DNA of 64,000 nt. Origin: Rhodocyclaceae bacterium. GTDB lineage: Bacteria > Pseudomonadota > Gammaproteobacteria > Burkholderiales > Rhodocyclaceae. Shown piece by piece: positions 46,530-58,626 of this stretch. Location of the stretch: NCBI GenBank assembly GCA_018262775.1, contig JADFDU010000008.1:1-64000 (forward strand). Direction: 5' to 3'. The notes under the pieces are model-generated. The model was given only the letters and a program-made list of their open reading frames with translations, was not told the origin of the DNA and ran no database searches. Numbering within the stretch: position 1 is the stretch's first letter; each line of letters begins with the position of its first letter. The translations under genes and the position numbers were made by a program.

Positions 46530-47723
46530 TTAAAGTTTCCTGCAAAAAATCTCGATTCGCCGCGCCGCTTCCAGGCATTCCTCGTAGGACGCCACCAGCG
46601 CGATGCGCACATGGTTCGCGCCTGGGTTGATGCCACCCGATTCGCGGGCAAGATAGCTGCCGGGCAGTACGGTCACATTATATTCACGCTGCAGGCCGAG
46701 GGCGAACTCGGTGTCGGCGATCGGCGTGCGCGCCCACAGGTAGAAGCCGGCGTCTGGGAGCGCCGTCTCGAGGTGCGCGGCCAGGAGCGGGGTCACGGCA
46801 TCGAATTTCTGTCGATAGAGGCGGCGGTTCTCGCGCACATGCGCCTCGTCGCCCCAGGCCATGGCACTGGCATGCTGCACGGGCGGACTCATGGCGCAGC
46901 CCTGATAGGTACGGTAGAGCCAGAAACGCTTCAAGAGGTCGGCATCGCCCGCGACGAAGCCGGAGCGCAGGCCGGGCACATTGCTGCGCTTGGAGAGGCT
47001 GGAGAACATGACGATGCCGCGGTAATCGTCGCGGCCGAGCGCGTGCGCCGCCTGCAGCACGCCCAGCGGCGGTGCGGTTTCGTCGAAATAGATCTCCGAG
47101 TAGCATTCGTCGCTGGCGATGACGAAGCCGTGCCGGTCGGCCAGCGCGAACAGGTGCTTCCATTCATCCAGGCTGAGCACTTTCCCGGTTGGATTGCCCG
47201 GCGAGCAGACATAGACCAGCTGGATGCGCTTCCAGGTCAATGCGGGAATGGCATCGAAATCCGATTTGAAGCCGTTCCCGGACAGTTGATTGAGGAATAC
47301 CGGCTGCGCGCCGGCGAGGAGGGCAGCGCCTTCGTAGATCTGGTAGAAGGGGTTTGGGCTGAGCACCAGTGCGTCGCCGCGCGTGGGATCGACGACGCAC
47401 TGGGCAATGGCGAACAGCGCCTCGCGCGAGCCGTTCACCGGCAGGATCTGTTCCTGCGCGTCAGGTGCAGGGATATCGTAGCGGCGGCTGAGCCAGGCGG
47501 CGATGGCACCGCGCAGGGCATCACTGCCGGCAGTCGTGGGATAATTCGCCAGGCCCTTGAGATTGTCGGCGAGCGCGTCCTTGATGAAAGCCGGCGTTTC
47601 ATGCTGCGGTTCGCCGATGGACAGGCGGATCTCGCGCAGTCCGCCGGGCGGCTGGATGCCGTGGAGCAGTTGCCGCAGCTTTTCGAACGGGTAGGGGTGC
47701 AGCTTGTCGAGGTTGGGGTTCAC
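46530..47723 (-). CDS. dapC: succinyldiaminopimelate aminotransferase
   Basis: A 397-residue fold-type I PLP aminotransferase. [29 protein letters not shown] and the PLP-lysine motif [13 protein letters not shown] identify it. The start is a GTG at 47723 ([18 protein letters not shown]), which agrees with DapC proteins; the long open frame upstream is antisense to the EamA gene. It is the first gene of the dap operon. Confidence 0.9.
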   Translation of the reverse strand: MNPNLDKLHPYPFEKLRQLLHGIQPPGGLREIRLSIGEPQHETPAFIKDALADNLKGLANYPTTAGSDALRGAIAAWLSRRYDIPAPDAQEQILPVNGSREALFAIAQCVVDPTRGDALVLSPNPFYQIYEGAALLAGAQPVFLNQLSGNGFKSDFDAIPALTWKRIQLVYVCSPGNPTGKVLSLDEWKHLFALADRHGFVIASDECYSEIYFDETAPPLGVLQAAHALGRDDYRGIVMFSSLSKRSNVPGLRSGFVAGDADLLKRFWLYRTYQGCAMSPPVQHASAMAWGDEAHVRENRRLYRQKFDAVTPLLAAHLETALPDAGFYLWARTPIADTEFALGLQREYNVTVLPGSYLARESGGINPGANHVRIALVASYEECLEAARRIEIFCRKL

Positions 47724-47816
47724 TCTGGTGCCAGCCCTGGTTTTTATGCTACTTGTCCGCGGCGTGATTCTGTCTGCCGCTTCTTGTCGGAAACGCGAAT
47801 TATAAGTGCGCCTGTC

Positions 47817-48698
47817 ATGCCGGCCAAGAAAAACACCGTTGCATTGGTTTCGTTGCTCGCCGGGGCGACGGTATGGGGCCTTGTCTGGTATCCCTACCGT
47901 GCGCTGAAAGAAATGGCGGTTTCCGCCGCGCTGGGGGCCACGCTGACCTATTTCGTGGCGTTCCTTCTCGGTTTCCTGCTCTTTCGCCGCCAGCTGGCCG
48001 GTTTCCGGCCAAGCTGGATGCTGGCGTCGATTGCGCTGGTCGCCGGCGGTTGCAACCTGGGCTATGTCCTGGCGACCGTGCATGGCGAGGTGATGCAGGT
48101 GCTGCTCATGTTCTATCTGGCGCCGCTGTGGACCGTCCTGCTGGCGCGGCTGCTGCTGCAGGAGAAAGTCAGTCGCCACGGTACGGCGGTGATTGCATTG
48201 TCGTTGGCCGGCGCGATCGTCATGTTGTGGCGGCCGCAGACGGGCATGCCCCTGCCGAAGGGGGGCGCGGAATGGCTCGGTCTGGTGGCCGGTTTTCTTT
48301 TCGCCCTGACCAATGTCCTCATCCGCAAGGCACATGACTTGTCCATCGAGATGAAATCGATGGCGGTTTTTGCAGGCGTGGTCACGGTCGGGCTGTGCGT
48401 TCTGCTGTTCGAGCCGGGCCTGGTCGCCATGCCGCCGCCGGCTGGCTGGCTGCTCGTCGGCGTGATTGGGCTGGTACTGCTGGCGACAAATCTTTTCGTC
48501 CAGTACGGCTTGACGCATACGCCCGCCAATCAGGCCATCGTCATCTTCCTCTTTGAACTGGTGGTCGCTGCCCTGGCATCGTGGTGGCTGGCAGAGGAGG
48601 CCATGAGCCTGCAGGAGTGGGCCGGCGGCGCGATGATCGTTGCTGCTAGCCTGTTCTCCGGGAAACTCGAGGCGCGTGAGCCCCGCCCGGCTTGCTAG
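47817..48698 (+). CDS. EamA/DMT-superfamily transporter
   Basis: A 293-residue integral membrane protein with ten predicted hydrophobic segments in two EamA repeats; PLWTVLLARLLLQEKVS and the second-repeat equivalent FELVVAALASWWLAEEAMSLQEWAGGAMI are the typical repeat ends. The ATG at 47817 precedes a short positive N-terminus (MPAKKN). It is divergent from dapC with about 93 bases between. The family exports amino acids, metabolites or nucleotides; no substrate can be named. Confidence 0.85.
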   Translation: MPAKKNTVALVSLLAGATVWGLVWYPYRALKEMAVSAALGATLTYFVAFLLGFLLFRRQLAGFRPSWMLASIALVAGGCNLGYVLATVHGEVMQVLLMFYLAPLWTVLLARLLLQEKVSRHGTAVIALSLAGAIVMLWRPQTGMPLPKGGAEWLGLVAGFLFALTNVLIRKAHDLSIEMKSMAVFAGVVTVGLCVLLFEPGLVAMPPPAGWLLVGVIGLVLLATNLFVQYGLTHTPANQAIVIFLFELVVAALASWWLAEEAMSLQEWAGGAMIVAASLFSGKLEAREPRPAC

Positions 48699-48731
48699 AA
48701 TTCGTCTTCGTCACACAGTGCGTACCTTCGC

Positions 48732-50779
<2,048 letters not shown>

Positions 50780-50783
<4 letters not shown>

Positions 50784-51247
50784 AGCGCATTCTTTTCGTC
50801 TGCATGGGCAATATCTGCCGCTCTCCAACAGCAGAAGGCATTGCACTAAAGCTTATTAAAAACAATGTAATAAATGAGTTAATTAATGTAGATTCTGCAG
50901 GAACACACGGGTACCATATAGGTAACCCGCCGGATCCGCGTACCTGTGCTGCGGCCCTGAAGCGGGGCATTGACCTGTCTGCCCTGCGGGCGCGCAAGGT
51001 GGTTCCGGAAGACTTTGAGCGATTCGATTTGCTACTGGCAATGGATCATGACAATCTCGCCTTGCTGAAGCGCAGCGCGCGTCCCGAGCACCATGCGAAA
51101 CTGGGACTGTTCATGAGCTACTCGTCACGCTTCGATACCGACGAAATGCCCGATCCCTATTTTGGCGGTGAGCAGGGATTCGAACTCGTGCTGGACATGG
51201 CCGAGGATGCAGCGCTCGGCTTGATCGAGGCGATACGCTGCAAATGA
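50780..51247 (+). CDS. low-molecular-weight protein-tyrosine phosphatase
   Basis: A 155-residue LMW-PTP. The active loop CMGNICRSP has the nucleophilic Cys and Arg (CX5R), and the general acid Asp is in MPDPYFGG. It dephosphorylates tyrosine residues or small arylphosphates. ATGA overlap couples it to uvrB. Codons for about residues 16-48 (50825-50925) are strikingly AT-rich compared with the rest of the gene, while the protein sequence there still fits the family. Confidence 0.9.
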
Positions 51248-51274
51248 ATAAGGCCAGCATGTGCTGGCCTTATT
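51247..51274. terminator. bidirectional terminator between phosphatase and rne
   Basis: A perfect 13-bp stem AATAAGGCCAGCA/TGCTGGCCTTATT with a 2-base loop. The A/T ends act as T-runs on both strands. It serves the convergent phosphatase (+) and rne (-) genes. Confidence 0.85.
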
Positions 51275-51301
51275 GCCCTTATTGTGCCGCAATACCCGCT
51301 A

Positions 51302-53992
51302 TTACTTGTGGGTTTCCACCAGCATCAAGGGCTCGTTGCTGATAATGGCAGCGGGCTTGGGTTTGCGGCCTAGGCGAACTTCCGGTTCAGATGGCGGCGG
51401 CACCGAAGACTTGTCCCTGCTGGTTTCCACAAGCACCAGGCCGCTCTCCTGTAAGGAAACGGCGATATCGACCTGCGGCTTGACGGGTGTCGGCATGGAA
51501 ACAGGGGTGGGCTGCACCATCGGCATCGATACGGGCACGGACTCGGCAATTACTGCTTCCGGCGCCTGGGTTTCCATTACTACAGGAACAGGAGCCAAAG
51601 CCGGCTCGGCAGGCGGGCTGGCGACATCCTCTTCTGCAGCTTTGTCTTCAGTAGGCAAGGCGACGGGTGCCGGGGCCGACTCGAGTGCAGGTACTTCCAC
51701 AGTAACCGGAGCAATAGCCATAGGACCCTGTTCGGCCGCTTGGGGCACAGTCTCCTCGGGCATGGTCTCCTGGGGGATGGCCTGCTCCTCGGTTATGGCA
51801 ACGGCCTGTACAGCCTCGGTTTCCTGCCCCTCAGGACGGCGCTCGGCGCGATCCTTGCCGCGGCCGCGACGGCCGCGACGGCTCCGGCGTTCTTCCTGCT
51901 GCTCCGGAGGCGTATCCGAGGAGGGCGATTCCAATGCTCCTGCGAGAGGTGCGCTTGCTGACGCGCTTGCCTGCGGCGGGCGCTGTTCCTGTTGCCGCGG
52001 TTGCCGCGGTTGCCGCGGCTGGCGTGGTTCTGCTCCCTGTTGCTCAGCTGGCTCACCACGCGGGCTGCGCTCTGCCTGGTCAGTACGTTCCTGACGCGGA
52101 CGGCGTTCGCTGCGCGCTTCCTGCTCCGGACGCTGGGATTGCTGACTGCGCGGTTCCTGACGGCCACGCTCGCTACGACCGCGACCGCGGTCGCTACGGC
52201 CTTCACGCGTCTGTTCGCGGCGGGTGGGCGCTTCGACCGGGGTGACGGCTACCGTTTCAGCCTTGCGATTGCCACGGAACCAGCCAAAGATCTTGTCGAT
52301 GATGCCGGCTTGCCCTGTCGTGCTTGATTGAGTGGTCTGGGGCAGGGGCGCGGCGGCCTTGGGCTCGACAATCGGTGCCGGCTGAGAGGGGGTGATGCCT
52401 CTGACGGCAGCTTCCGGACGGCCGGGCCGCACCTCATTCTGCGCCGAAGGGGGCTGATAGGCCTCGGTCGGCGGCGCTTCGACCATCTTGTAACTCGGCA
52501 CGACTTGGTCTTCCTGATTCAACTGGTCGTGACGCAACCGGACGATCTCGTGGGCCGGTGTTTCGAGGTGGATGTTCGGGATCAGAACGATATTGACCTT
52601 GTGGCGCAATTCGATGGTACGGATGTCGTCACGCTTCTCGTTGAGCAGGAAGGTGGCGACATCGACCGGAATCTGCACATGCACGGCTCCGGTGTTCTCC
52701 TTCATCGTCTCTTCTTCAAGGATACGCAGGATATGCAGAGCGGCGGATTCGGTGCTGCGGATATGCCCCGTGCCGGTGCAGCGTGGACAGGGAATGTAGG
52801 TCATCTCGGCAAGTGCCGGGCGCAGGCGCTGGCGCGACAGCTCAAGCAGGCCGAAGCGCGAGATCTTGCCGGTCTGGACGCGGGCACGGTCGAAGTGCAG
52901 CGCATCGCGTAGGCGATTCTCCACCTCGCGCTGGGCACGCGGGTTTTCCATGTCTATGAAGTCGATGACGATGAGGCCGCCCAAATCACGCAAACGCAAC
53001 TGGCGGGCAATCTCGTCAGCAGCCTCGAGGTTAGTGCGTAGGGCAGTTTCCTCGATGTCGGCGCCCCGGGTGGCACGGCCGGAGTTGACATCTACGGACA
53101 CCAGCGCCTCAGTGTGATCGACGACGATGGCGCCACCGGAGGGCAGTGTGACCTGCCGGCCGAAGGCGGTTTCGATCTGGTGCTCGATCTGGAAGCGCGA
53201 GAACAACGGCACATCATCGTGATAGCGTTTAATGCGTGAGACGGTCGCCGGCATGACATGGCTCATGAACTGCTGCGCCTGCTCGAAAACGTCGTCGGTA
53301 TCGATGAGGATTTCGCCGATGTCCGGCTGGAAATAGTCGCGGATGGCGCGGATGACCAAGCTGCCTTCCTGGTAGATGAGGAAAGCACCCTTCTGGCTGC
53401 CGGCGGCACCGTCGATGGCGCGCCACAGTTGCAGCAGATAGTTAAGATCCCACTGCAGTTCTTCGGCGCCGCGGCCGATGCCGGCGGTGCGGGCGATCAG
53501 ACTCATGCCCTGGGGCACTTCGAGCTGGTCCATGACATCGCGCAGCTCGTTGCGATCCTCGCCCTCGATGCGGCGCGAGACACCGCCGCCACGCGGGTTG
53601 TTCGGCATCAAGACCAGATAGCGCCCCGCCAGCGAGATAAAGGTAGTCAGCGCTGCGCCCTTGTTGCCGCGCTCGTCTTTGTCGACCTGGACGATGAGTT
53701 CCTGGCCTTCCTTGAGGGCTTCCTTGATGGTCGCGCGGTTCGGCTCGACACCTTCCTTGAAATAGGCGCGCGAGACTTCCTTGAAGGGGAGAAAGCCGTG
53801 CCGTTCGGCACCGTAATCGACAAAGGCCGCTTCGAGGCTGGGCTCGATGCGGGTGATCACGGCCTTGTAGATGTTGCTCTTGCGTTGTTCCTTGGCGGCC
53901 GATTCGATGTCGAGATCTATGAGTTTCTGACCATCGACGATCGCGACGCGGAGTTCCTCGGCCTGCGTCGCATTGAACAGCATGCGTTTCAT
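51302..53992 (-). CDS. rne: ribonuclease E
   Basis: An 896-residue RNase E. The catalytic half has the S1 RNA-binding domain (KAVITRIEPSLEAAFVDYG), the catalytic Asp regions SVDVNSGRATRG and GGLIVIDFIDM, and the zinc-link CPRC. The C-terminal half is low-complexity, rich in Arg, Glu, Gln and Pro, then Pro/Ala/Val repeats, the scaffold for the RNA degradosome. The ATG at 53992 (MKRMLFNATQ) is the family start. The long leader upstream may carry autoregulation. Confidence 0.96.
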   Translation of the reverse strand: MKRMLFNATQAEELRVAIVDGQKLIDLDIESAAKEQRKSNIYKAVITRIEPSLEAAFVDYGAERHGFLPFKEVSRAYFKEGVEPNRATIKEALKEGQELIVQVDKDERGNKGAALTTFISLAGRYLVLMPNNPRGGGVSRRIEGEDRNELRDVMDQLEVPQGMSLIARTAGIGRGAEELQWDLNYLLQLWRAIDGAAGSQKGAFLIYQEGSLVIRAIRDYFQPDIGEILIDTDDVFEQAQQFMSHVMPATVSRIKRYHDDVPLFSRFQIEHQIETAFGRQVTLPSGGAIVVDHTEALVSVDVNSGRATRGADIEETALRTNLEAADEIARQLRLRDLGGLIVIDFIDMENPRAQREVENRLRDALHFDRARVQTGKISRFGLLELSRQRLRPALAEMTYIPCPRCTGTGHIRSTESAALHILRILEEETMKENTGAVHVQIPVDVATFLLNEKRDDIRTIELRHKVNIVLIPNIHLETPAHEIVRLRHDQLNQEDQVVPSYKMVEAPPTEAYQPPSAQNEVRPGRPEAAVRGITPSQPAPIVEPKAAAPLPQTTQSSTTGQAGIIDKIFGWFRGNRKAETVAVTPVEAPTRREQTREGRSDRGRGRSERGRQEPRSQQSQRPEQEARSERRPRQERTDQAERSPRGEPAEQQGAEPRQPRQPRQPRQQEQRPPQASASASAPLAGALESPSSDTPPEQQEERRSRRGRRGRGKDRAERRPEGQETEAVQAVAITEEQAIPQETMPEETVPQAAEQGPMAIAPVTVEVPALESAPAPVALPTEDKAAEEDVASPPAEPALAPVPVVMETQAPEAVIAESVPVSMPMVQPTPVSMPTPVKPQVDIAVSLQESGLVLVETSRDKSSVPPPSEPEVRLGRKPKPAAIISNEPLMLVETHK

Positions 53993-54380
53993 TGTTATGT
54001 TCTCCCGCGCGCAAACACGGGGAGACAAACCGCATCCGATTCAGGCGGATTATTTTAGTTTGGCTGGTTTGAAATCATCAAAGGCATCAAGGGCAAACTA
54101 ATATCGGGTTCGTCTTTTCATCCTGAGGTGATATCAGGACGGGGTGTTTTGTTTGTAGTGGTGCGCGCAATTCAAGTAGTATCGCTGCTTGCGGTGAGCG
54201 AATTAACCTTTGAGTGGTGTGCTGGTATGCCGGTATGCTCTAGCCGGTTCAATTCGACTGCATCCTAGGCGCGCCGTCCAAGCCACTTCGGGTCATGGGG
54301 CACGCATCCGGAACCCACCGGAACTATTCTTCATGGTGGGTCCCCCAAGGATGGGCAAACCAGCCGACAGTATATTCAAA
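53993..54380. other. divergent rne/rluC intergenic region
   Basis: These 388 bases hold the leader of rne and the promoter region of rluC. A short imperfect inverted repeat (CCTGAGGTGATATCAGG near 54121-54138) is visible. No gene or well-defined promoter could be settled; in other bacteria the rne leader is the target of RNase E self-control. Confidence 0.4.
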
Positions 54381-55358
54381 ATGAAGGAGTTAAGCAAAGC
54401 GCCCGTTACCCGTCGGCGAATCGGCGAGGAGGCGGAGGGGCAGCGCATTGACAATTACCTGCTACGCGTCAGCAAGGGCGTGCCGAAAAGTCACATCTAT
54501 CGCATCCTCAGAAGCGGAGAAGTACGGGTCAATAGCAAACGAGTCGGCCCGGAATACCGGCTGCACATGGGTGATGAGGTGCGTATCCCCCCCTTGCAGC
54601 TTGACTTAGACCATAAACCAGTCGTGCCGGTCGGCCGGGAGCACCGCATTGCCTATGAGGACGAGGGACTATTGGTGGTCAACAAGCCGTCCGGGATGGC
54701 GGTGCATGGTGGCAGCGGGGTGAGTTTTGGGGTCATCGAGCAATTGCGCCGGCAAAGGCCTCAGGCGCGCCTCCTCGAACTAGCCCATCGGCTCGACCGG
54801 GAAACCTCTGGGCTGCTGCTGGTCGCCAAGAAACGTACGACGCTGACGGCCTTGCACGAGATGTTCCGCACGGGGCGTATCAAAAAACGCTACCTGGCCC
54901 TGGTCAAGGGTCGTTGGCGTGAGCCATTGCGACACGTCAGGTTCGCGCTACTCAAGTATCTGAACGAGGCAGGCGAGCGTCGGGTGAGCGTGTCGGGGGA
55001 AGGCAAGGCGGCACACAGCATTGTGCGGTTGCTTGCCCGCTGGGAGAATTTCAGCCTGGTCGGGGTGGCGCTGGAAACCGGAAGAACACACCAGATCCGC
55101 GTCCATCTGGCCCACTTGGGCTTCCCGCTTTGCGGTGACGACAAGTACGGCGATTTCGCGCTGAACAAAGTCTTGCAAAAGCAGGGCCTCGACCGCATGT
55201 TCCTGCACGCAGCCCAGTTGGAATTCGATCATCCTGCTACTGGGGAGCGATTGGAACTGACGGCGGAACTGCCTGCAGACCTGCAGAATTTCTTAAGCCG
55301 GCTTGATGCACACGAGAAACGGGACTATGGGGCGGAATTACCGATTAGTGGTGTTTGA
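54381..55358 (+). CDS. rluC: 23S rRNA pseudouridine synthase RluC
   Basis: A 325-residue pseudouridine synthase with an N-terminal S4 RNA-binding domain (QRIDNYLLRVSKGVPKSHIYRILRSGEVRVN) and the catalytic domain with HRLDRETSGLLLVAKK, whose Asp is the nucleophile, and ETGRTHQIRVHLAHLGFPLCGD. It modifies helix regions of 23S rRNA. The ATG at 54381 (MKELSKAPV) fits the family N-terminus; an ATG at 54333 is possible. It is divergent from rne, as in many proteobacteria. Confidence 0.92.
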   Translation: MKELSKAPVTRRRIGEEAEGQRIDNYLLRVSKGVPKSHIYRILRSGEVRVNSKRVGPEYRLHMGDEVRIPPLQLDLDHKPVVPVGREHRIAYEDEGLLVVNKPSGMAVHGGSGVSFGVIEQLRRQRPQARLLELAHRLDRETSGLLLVAKKRTTLTALHEMFRTGRIKKRYLALVKGRWREPLRHVRFALLKYLNEAGERRVSVSGEGKAAHSIVRLLARWENFSLVGVALETGRTHQIRVHLAHLGFPLCGDDKYGDFALNKVLQKQGLDRMFLHAAQLEFDHPATGERLELTAELPADLQNFLSRLDAHEKRDYGAELPISGV

Positions 55359-55983
55359 CTGGGACGGTACGCTGCTTGATTCAGCCGGAGCGATCGTCGC
55401 TTGCATGCAGGCAGCGGCGACCGACCTTGGCCTGCTCCCTCCTGACGAGAAGACCGCAAGACAGGTGATTGGCCTTGGCCTGCACGATGCCTTGTCGCAA
55501 GCCATGCCGGGCGTGCCGGCGCGCGAGTACCCGCGAATTGCCGAGCGTTATCGGCATCATTATCTTGCCAAGGATCACGAGCTATCGCTTTTTTTCGGTG
55601 CCCGGGAATTGGTGGAGGAACTGTCCGGAAGCGGGTGTTTGCTGGGGGTCGCTACTGGCAAGAGCCGTCTCGGCTTGAATCGCGCTCTGGAAGCCTCCGG
55701 TCTCAAGGGCTATTTCCATGCTACGCGTTGTGCCGATGAGTGCAGTTCGAAACCTGCTCCGGACATGCTGTGGGAAATCATGGATGAACTGGATATGGTG
55801 TCAGGGCAGACGTTGATGATCGGCGACACGACACATGACTTGCAGATGGCGAAGAATGCCGGCGTTGGTGCACTGGCGGTCGGTTATGGTGCGCACGCCC
55901 GAGAAGCGTTGCAGGCGGAACGGCCTCTAGGACTGTTTGACGAGCTTGGGCAGTTGGCGGAATGGCTGAGACGACACGGATGA
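55327..55983 (+). CDS. HAD-family phosphatase (phosphoglycolate phosphatase-like)
   Basis: A 218-residue haloacid dehalogenase hydrolase. Motif I is VFDWDGTLLDS, motif II Thr is in GVATGKS, motif III is KPAPD and motif IV GDTTHDLQMAKNAG. The cap domain is of the helical type used by Gph/PGP proteins. The ATG at 55327 overlaps the rluC end by 32 bases, so translation is coupled. Substrate unknown; phosphoglycolate is a common annotation. Confidence 0.85.
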   Translation: MGRNYRLVVFDWDGTLLDSAGAIVACMQAAATDLGLLPPDEKTARQVIGLGLHDALSQAMPGVPAREYPRIAERYRHHYLAKDHELSLFFGARELVEELSGSGCLLGVATGKSRLGLNRALEASGLKGYFHATRCADECSSKPAPDMLWEIMDELDMVSGQTLMIGDTTHDLQMAKNAGVGALAVGYGAHAREALQAERPLGLFDELGQLAEWLRRHG

Positions 55984-56324
55984 TTTGCCCCAGCAGCTCG
56001 CTGGTCAATGGCGGCAAAGGCTTTCGCTTTGAGATCACCACGGAAGCCGGGCCGCAGTCCGCTTTCGTCGTGCGGCATGGTGGTCGGGTGTACGGCTACC
56101 TCAACCGCTGTGCACACATCGGCATCGAACTCGACTGGCAACCCGGGGCGTTCTTCGACGAAACCGGGCTATACTTGTTTTGCGCGACGCATGGCGCAAC
56201 CTACCTGCCCGACAGCGGCAAGTGCATTGCCGGGCCTTGTCGCGGTGCCCGTCTGACGCAACTGGAAGTCTGCGAACTGGATGACGGTATTTACCTGAAA
56301 TTGAGACCAACACAACATGTCTGA
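55980..56324 (+). CDS. Rieske [2Fe-2S] protein
   Basis: A small soluble Rieske ferredoxin-like protein of 114 residues from the ATG at 55980 (120 from the ATG at 55962). Cluster ligands are CAH and, 24 residues later, CATHG. The start at 55980 overlaps the HAD stop as ATGA and is preferred for that reason. It sits between the HAD and sppA genes, an arrangement common in betaproteobacteria; its electron partner is unknown. Confidence 0.82.
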   Translation: MICPSSSLVNGGKGFRFEITTEAGPQSAFVVRHGGRVYGYLNRCAHIGIELDWQPGAFFDETGLYLFCATHGATYLPDSGKCIAGPCRGARLTQLEVCELDDGIYLKLRPTQHV

Positions 56325-57273
56325 CACGCCTGGCAGCAACGATCCCGCCTGGGAGCGGAAGATCATCGAGAAACTGGCACTGGAAACACTCGCGGAGCAG
56401 AAGCGCCGCCGACGCTGGGGGATTTTCTTCAAGCTTCTTGGCTTTGCTTATCTGACTTTCCTGATCGTAGCACTGGGAGATTGGGGGGGCGCCGCCGACA
56501 AGCTCGGCGATGGCAAGAGGCATACGGCGCTGATCCAATTGAACGGTGTCATCAAGCCGACGGGCGAGGCCAGCGCTGAGAAGATCACCGAGGCATTGCA
56601 GGCCGCTTTCAAGGACAAGGGTACGCAGGGTGTGATCCTGCGCATCAACAGCCCCGGTGGCAGTCCCGTCCAGTCCGGCATCATCAACGATGAAATGCGC
56701 CGCCTGCGTGCCAAGTATCCTGCTATTCCCCTGTACGCCGTGGTAGAGGACGTCTGTGCATCCGGCGGCTATTACATAGCGGCAGCGGCTGACAGGATCT
56801 ACGTGGACAAGGCCAGTGTTGTCGGTTCGATCGGTGTGCTGATGGATGGTTTCGGCTTTACCGGAACAATGGACAAGCTGGGGGTCGAGCGGCGCTTGCT
56901 GACGGCGGGCCGGAACAAGGGTTTCCTGGACCCCTTCTCACCGCAAGACGACGAACAGAAGCAGCATGCCCAGCTTCTACTCGACGATATCCACAAGCAG
57001 TTCATTGATGTCGTGCGCAAGGGCCGCGGCAAACGCCTGAAGGAGACTCCCGAGCTGTTCAGCGGTCTGATGTGGACGGGGGCCAAGAGCATTGAACTCG
57101 GCCTTGCCGACGAGCTGGGTAGCGTGGAGTACGTTGCGCGGGAAGTGATCAAGGCTGAAGATATTCTCGACTACACGATGCGGGCTAGCCTGACCGAGCG
57201 CTTTGCCAGACAGTTCGGCGCTGACATGGCCGAGGGCATCATGAATGCCCTCGGCAGGGTCGGGCTGAGGTAG
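56317..57273 (+). CDS. sppA: signal peptide peptidase SppA (S49)
   Basis: A 318-residue single-domain S49 peptidase. A cytoplasmic N-terminus of about 33 residues is followed by one membrane segment (about 34-54), then the protease domain: the catalytic Ser is in CASGGYYIA and the Lys in TGAKSIELGLADELG. It degrades cleaved signal peptides in the membrane. The start overlaps the Rieske gene by 8 bases. Confidence 0.92.
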   Translation: MSDTPGSNDPAWERKIIEKLALETLAEQKRRRRWGIFFKLLGFAYLTFLIVALGDWGGAADKLGDGKRHTALIQLNGVIKPTGEASAEKITEALQAAFKDKGTQGVILRINSPGGSPVQSGIINDEMRRLRAKYPAIPLYAVVEDVCASGGYYIAAAADRIYVDKASVVGSIGVLMDGFGFTGTMDKLGVERRLLTAGRNKGFLDPFSPQDDEQKQHAQLLLDDIHKQFIDVVRKGRGKRLKETPELFSGLMWTGAKSIELGLADELGSVEYVAREVIKAEDILDYTMRASLTERFARQFGADMAEGIMNALGRVGLR

Positions 57274-57987
57274 TCAGTTCGCCAGTAGCAGGAATACGGT
57301 TGGCTTCTTTTCGAAAGACGGGGGCTGGCCTTTGCGCCAGGCAACAATCGGCTTTGTCTCGATGTATTCGCCTGCGGTTGTCAAGCCCGAAGCCAGGCAC
57401 AGCAGAGTATCGTACCGGCAGGTCTGCAGCAGGGCACCGAACAATGCGGGGTTGCGGTAGGGCGTCTCGATAAACATTTGCGTCCTGTTTTCGCTGTGCG
57501 ATTCGCGCTCCAGTTCTGCGATGCGTTTGCCACGTTCCGGCTCACGCACCGGCAGATAGCCATGGAAGGCAAAACATTGCCCATTCAGACCGGAAGCCAT
57601 CAACGCCAGCAACAGACTTGAGGGGCCCACTAGCGGCTTAATACAAATGGCTGCGGCATGAGCCGCACGTACCACCAAGGCACCGGGGTCTGCTACCGCT
57701 GGTACTCCCGCCTCTGACATCAGGCCGGCTGACTGCCCCGCGAGCAGGGGCGCGAGCAGTGCGTCGAGGTCGGCCTGTTTCGGTTCGTGCGGCAATACCC
57801 TGATGTCGATATCCTGGATCGGATGCTCGATTTCAATCTGCTTGAGTTCGGCTCGCGCGGATTTGGCGTTCTCGACAATGAAATAGCGTAGGCCGCGTGC
57901 GATACGCAGCACACCGGGGGGAAATACGGCGTCTGTTCTGCTTACGCCGAGGGAGCTGGGAACAAGGTAAAGCGTGCCTGGCGACAT
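57274..57987 (-). CDS. tetrapyrrole-methylase-family rRNA methyltransferase (RsmI-like)
   Basis: A 237-residue SAM-dependent methyltransferase of the TP-methylase fold. GTLYLVPSSLG at the start, GLMSEAGVPAVADPGALVVRAAH and PLVGPSSLLLALMASGLNG are RsmI-type blocks. It is shorter than canonical RsmI (about 280-290 residues) and belongs to the paralogous group found next to maf, so ribose methylation of 16S rRNA is likely but unproven. It ends directly after sppA (convergent) and its start meets the maf stop. Confidence 0.8.
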   Translation of the reverse strand: MSPGTLYLVPSSLGVSRTDAVFPPGVLRIARGLRYFIVENAKSARAELKQIEIEHPIQDIDIRVLPHEPKQADLDALLAPLLAGQSAGLMSEAGVPAVADPGALVVRAAHAAAICIKPLVGPSSLLLALMASGLNGQCFAFHGYLPVREPERGKRIAELERESHSENRTQMFIETPYRNPALFGALLQTCRYDTLLCLASGLTTAGEYIETKPIVAWRKGQPPSFEKKPTVFLLLAN

Positions 57988-58565
57988 CAGGGTATTTGCA
58001 AGCCCTCGGCGCGCAGCATCCCGCAGAGTGCGATCAGTGGCAGACCGATGAGGGCATTGGGATCATCGCCGCGCATGCTGGACAGCATGGCTATGCCCAG
58101 CCCCTCGGATTTGGCGCTGCCGGCGCAGTGATAGGGCTGTTCCTTGTCAAGGTATCTCTCGATCTCCTCATCGCTCAATTGCCGGAAAGTCACCTCGGTT
58201 GGCACGCCGCAGACTTGGTTGCGGCCGGAGGCGCTGTTATGAAGGCACAAACCGGTATGAAAAGTGACGGTATGGCCGCGCATCGATTGCAATTGCGCGA
58301 CAGCCCTTTCGTGTATCAATGGTTTGCCAAAGCGTTGATTGCCCATGAATGCGACCTGATCGCTGCCGATGATCAGGGCATCAGGGAAGCGGTTGGCAAC
58401 GGCTTGGGCCTTGGCGACGGCCAGTCTTTCTGCCGTGGTCGCGGGGCCTTCTCCCGGCAACACGGATTCGTCTGTCTGCGGATCGGCAATTTCGAACGGT
58501 ATCTGCAGGCGGGACAGCAATTCACGGCGATAGGCGGAAGTAGAGGCAAGAATGAGGCGGGGCAT
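57987..58565 (-). CDS. Maf-family nucleotide pyrophosphatase (YceF type)
   Basis: A 192-residue Maf protein. [22 protein letters not shown] is the nucleotide-binding start; [15 protein letters not shown] and KPLIHERA follow, and the C-terminus carries [25 protein letters not shown]. The SDQVA form suggests the YceF subgroup acting on 7-methyl-GTP. The gene is divergent from yceD with a 70-base spacer that contains a 22-bp palindrome. Confidence 0.9.
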   Translation of the reverse strand: MPRLILASTSAYRRELLSRLQIPFEIADPQTDESVLPGEGPATTAERLAVAKAQAVANRFPDALIIGSDQVAFMGNQRFGKPLIHERAVAQLQSMRGHTVTFHTGLCLHNSASGRNQVCGVPTEVTFRQLSDEEIERYLDKEQPYHCAGSAKSEGLGIAMLSSMRGDDPNALIGLPLIALCGMLRAEGLQIP

Positions 58566-58596
58566 GAGGTTCGTCCAGGTTCCGGATGTTATTCTT

Positions 58597-58626
58597 TTGA
58601 CAGGAAAAGTCGTGAAATGATATCAT
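58597..58626 (+). promoter_or_regulatory. promoter of the yceD-rpmF-plsX-fab operon
   Basis: TTGACA at 58597-58602 and TATCAT at 58621-58626 with an 18-base spacer. The expected start is near 58633, very close to the first yceD ATG (58636). The -10 lies inside the 22-bp palindrome at 58611-58632. Confidence 0.6.

Noticed and set aside
47724..48518. Upstream extension of dapC on the minus strand
   Set aside because: The DapC family starts at the GTG at 47723; the extension lies antisense to the EamA transporter gene.
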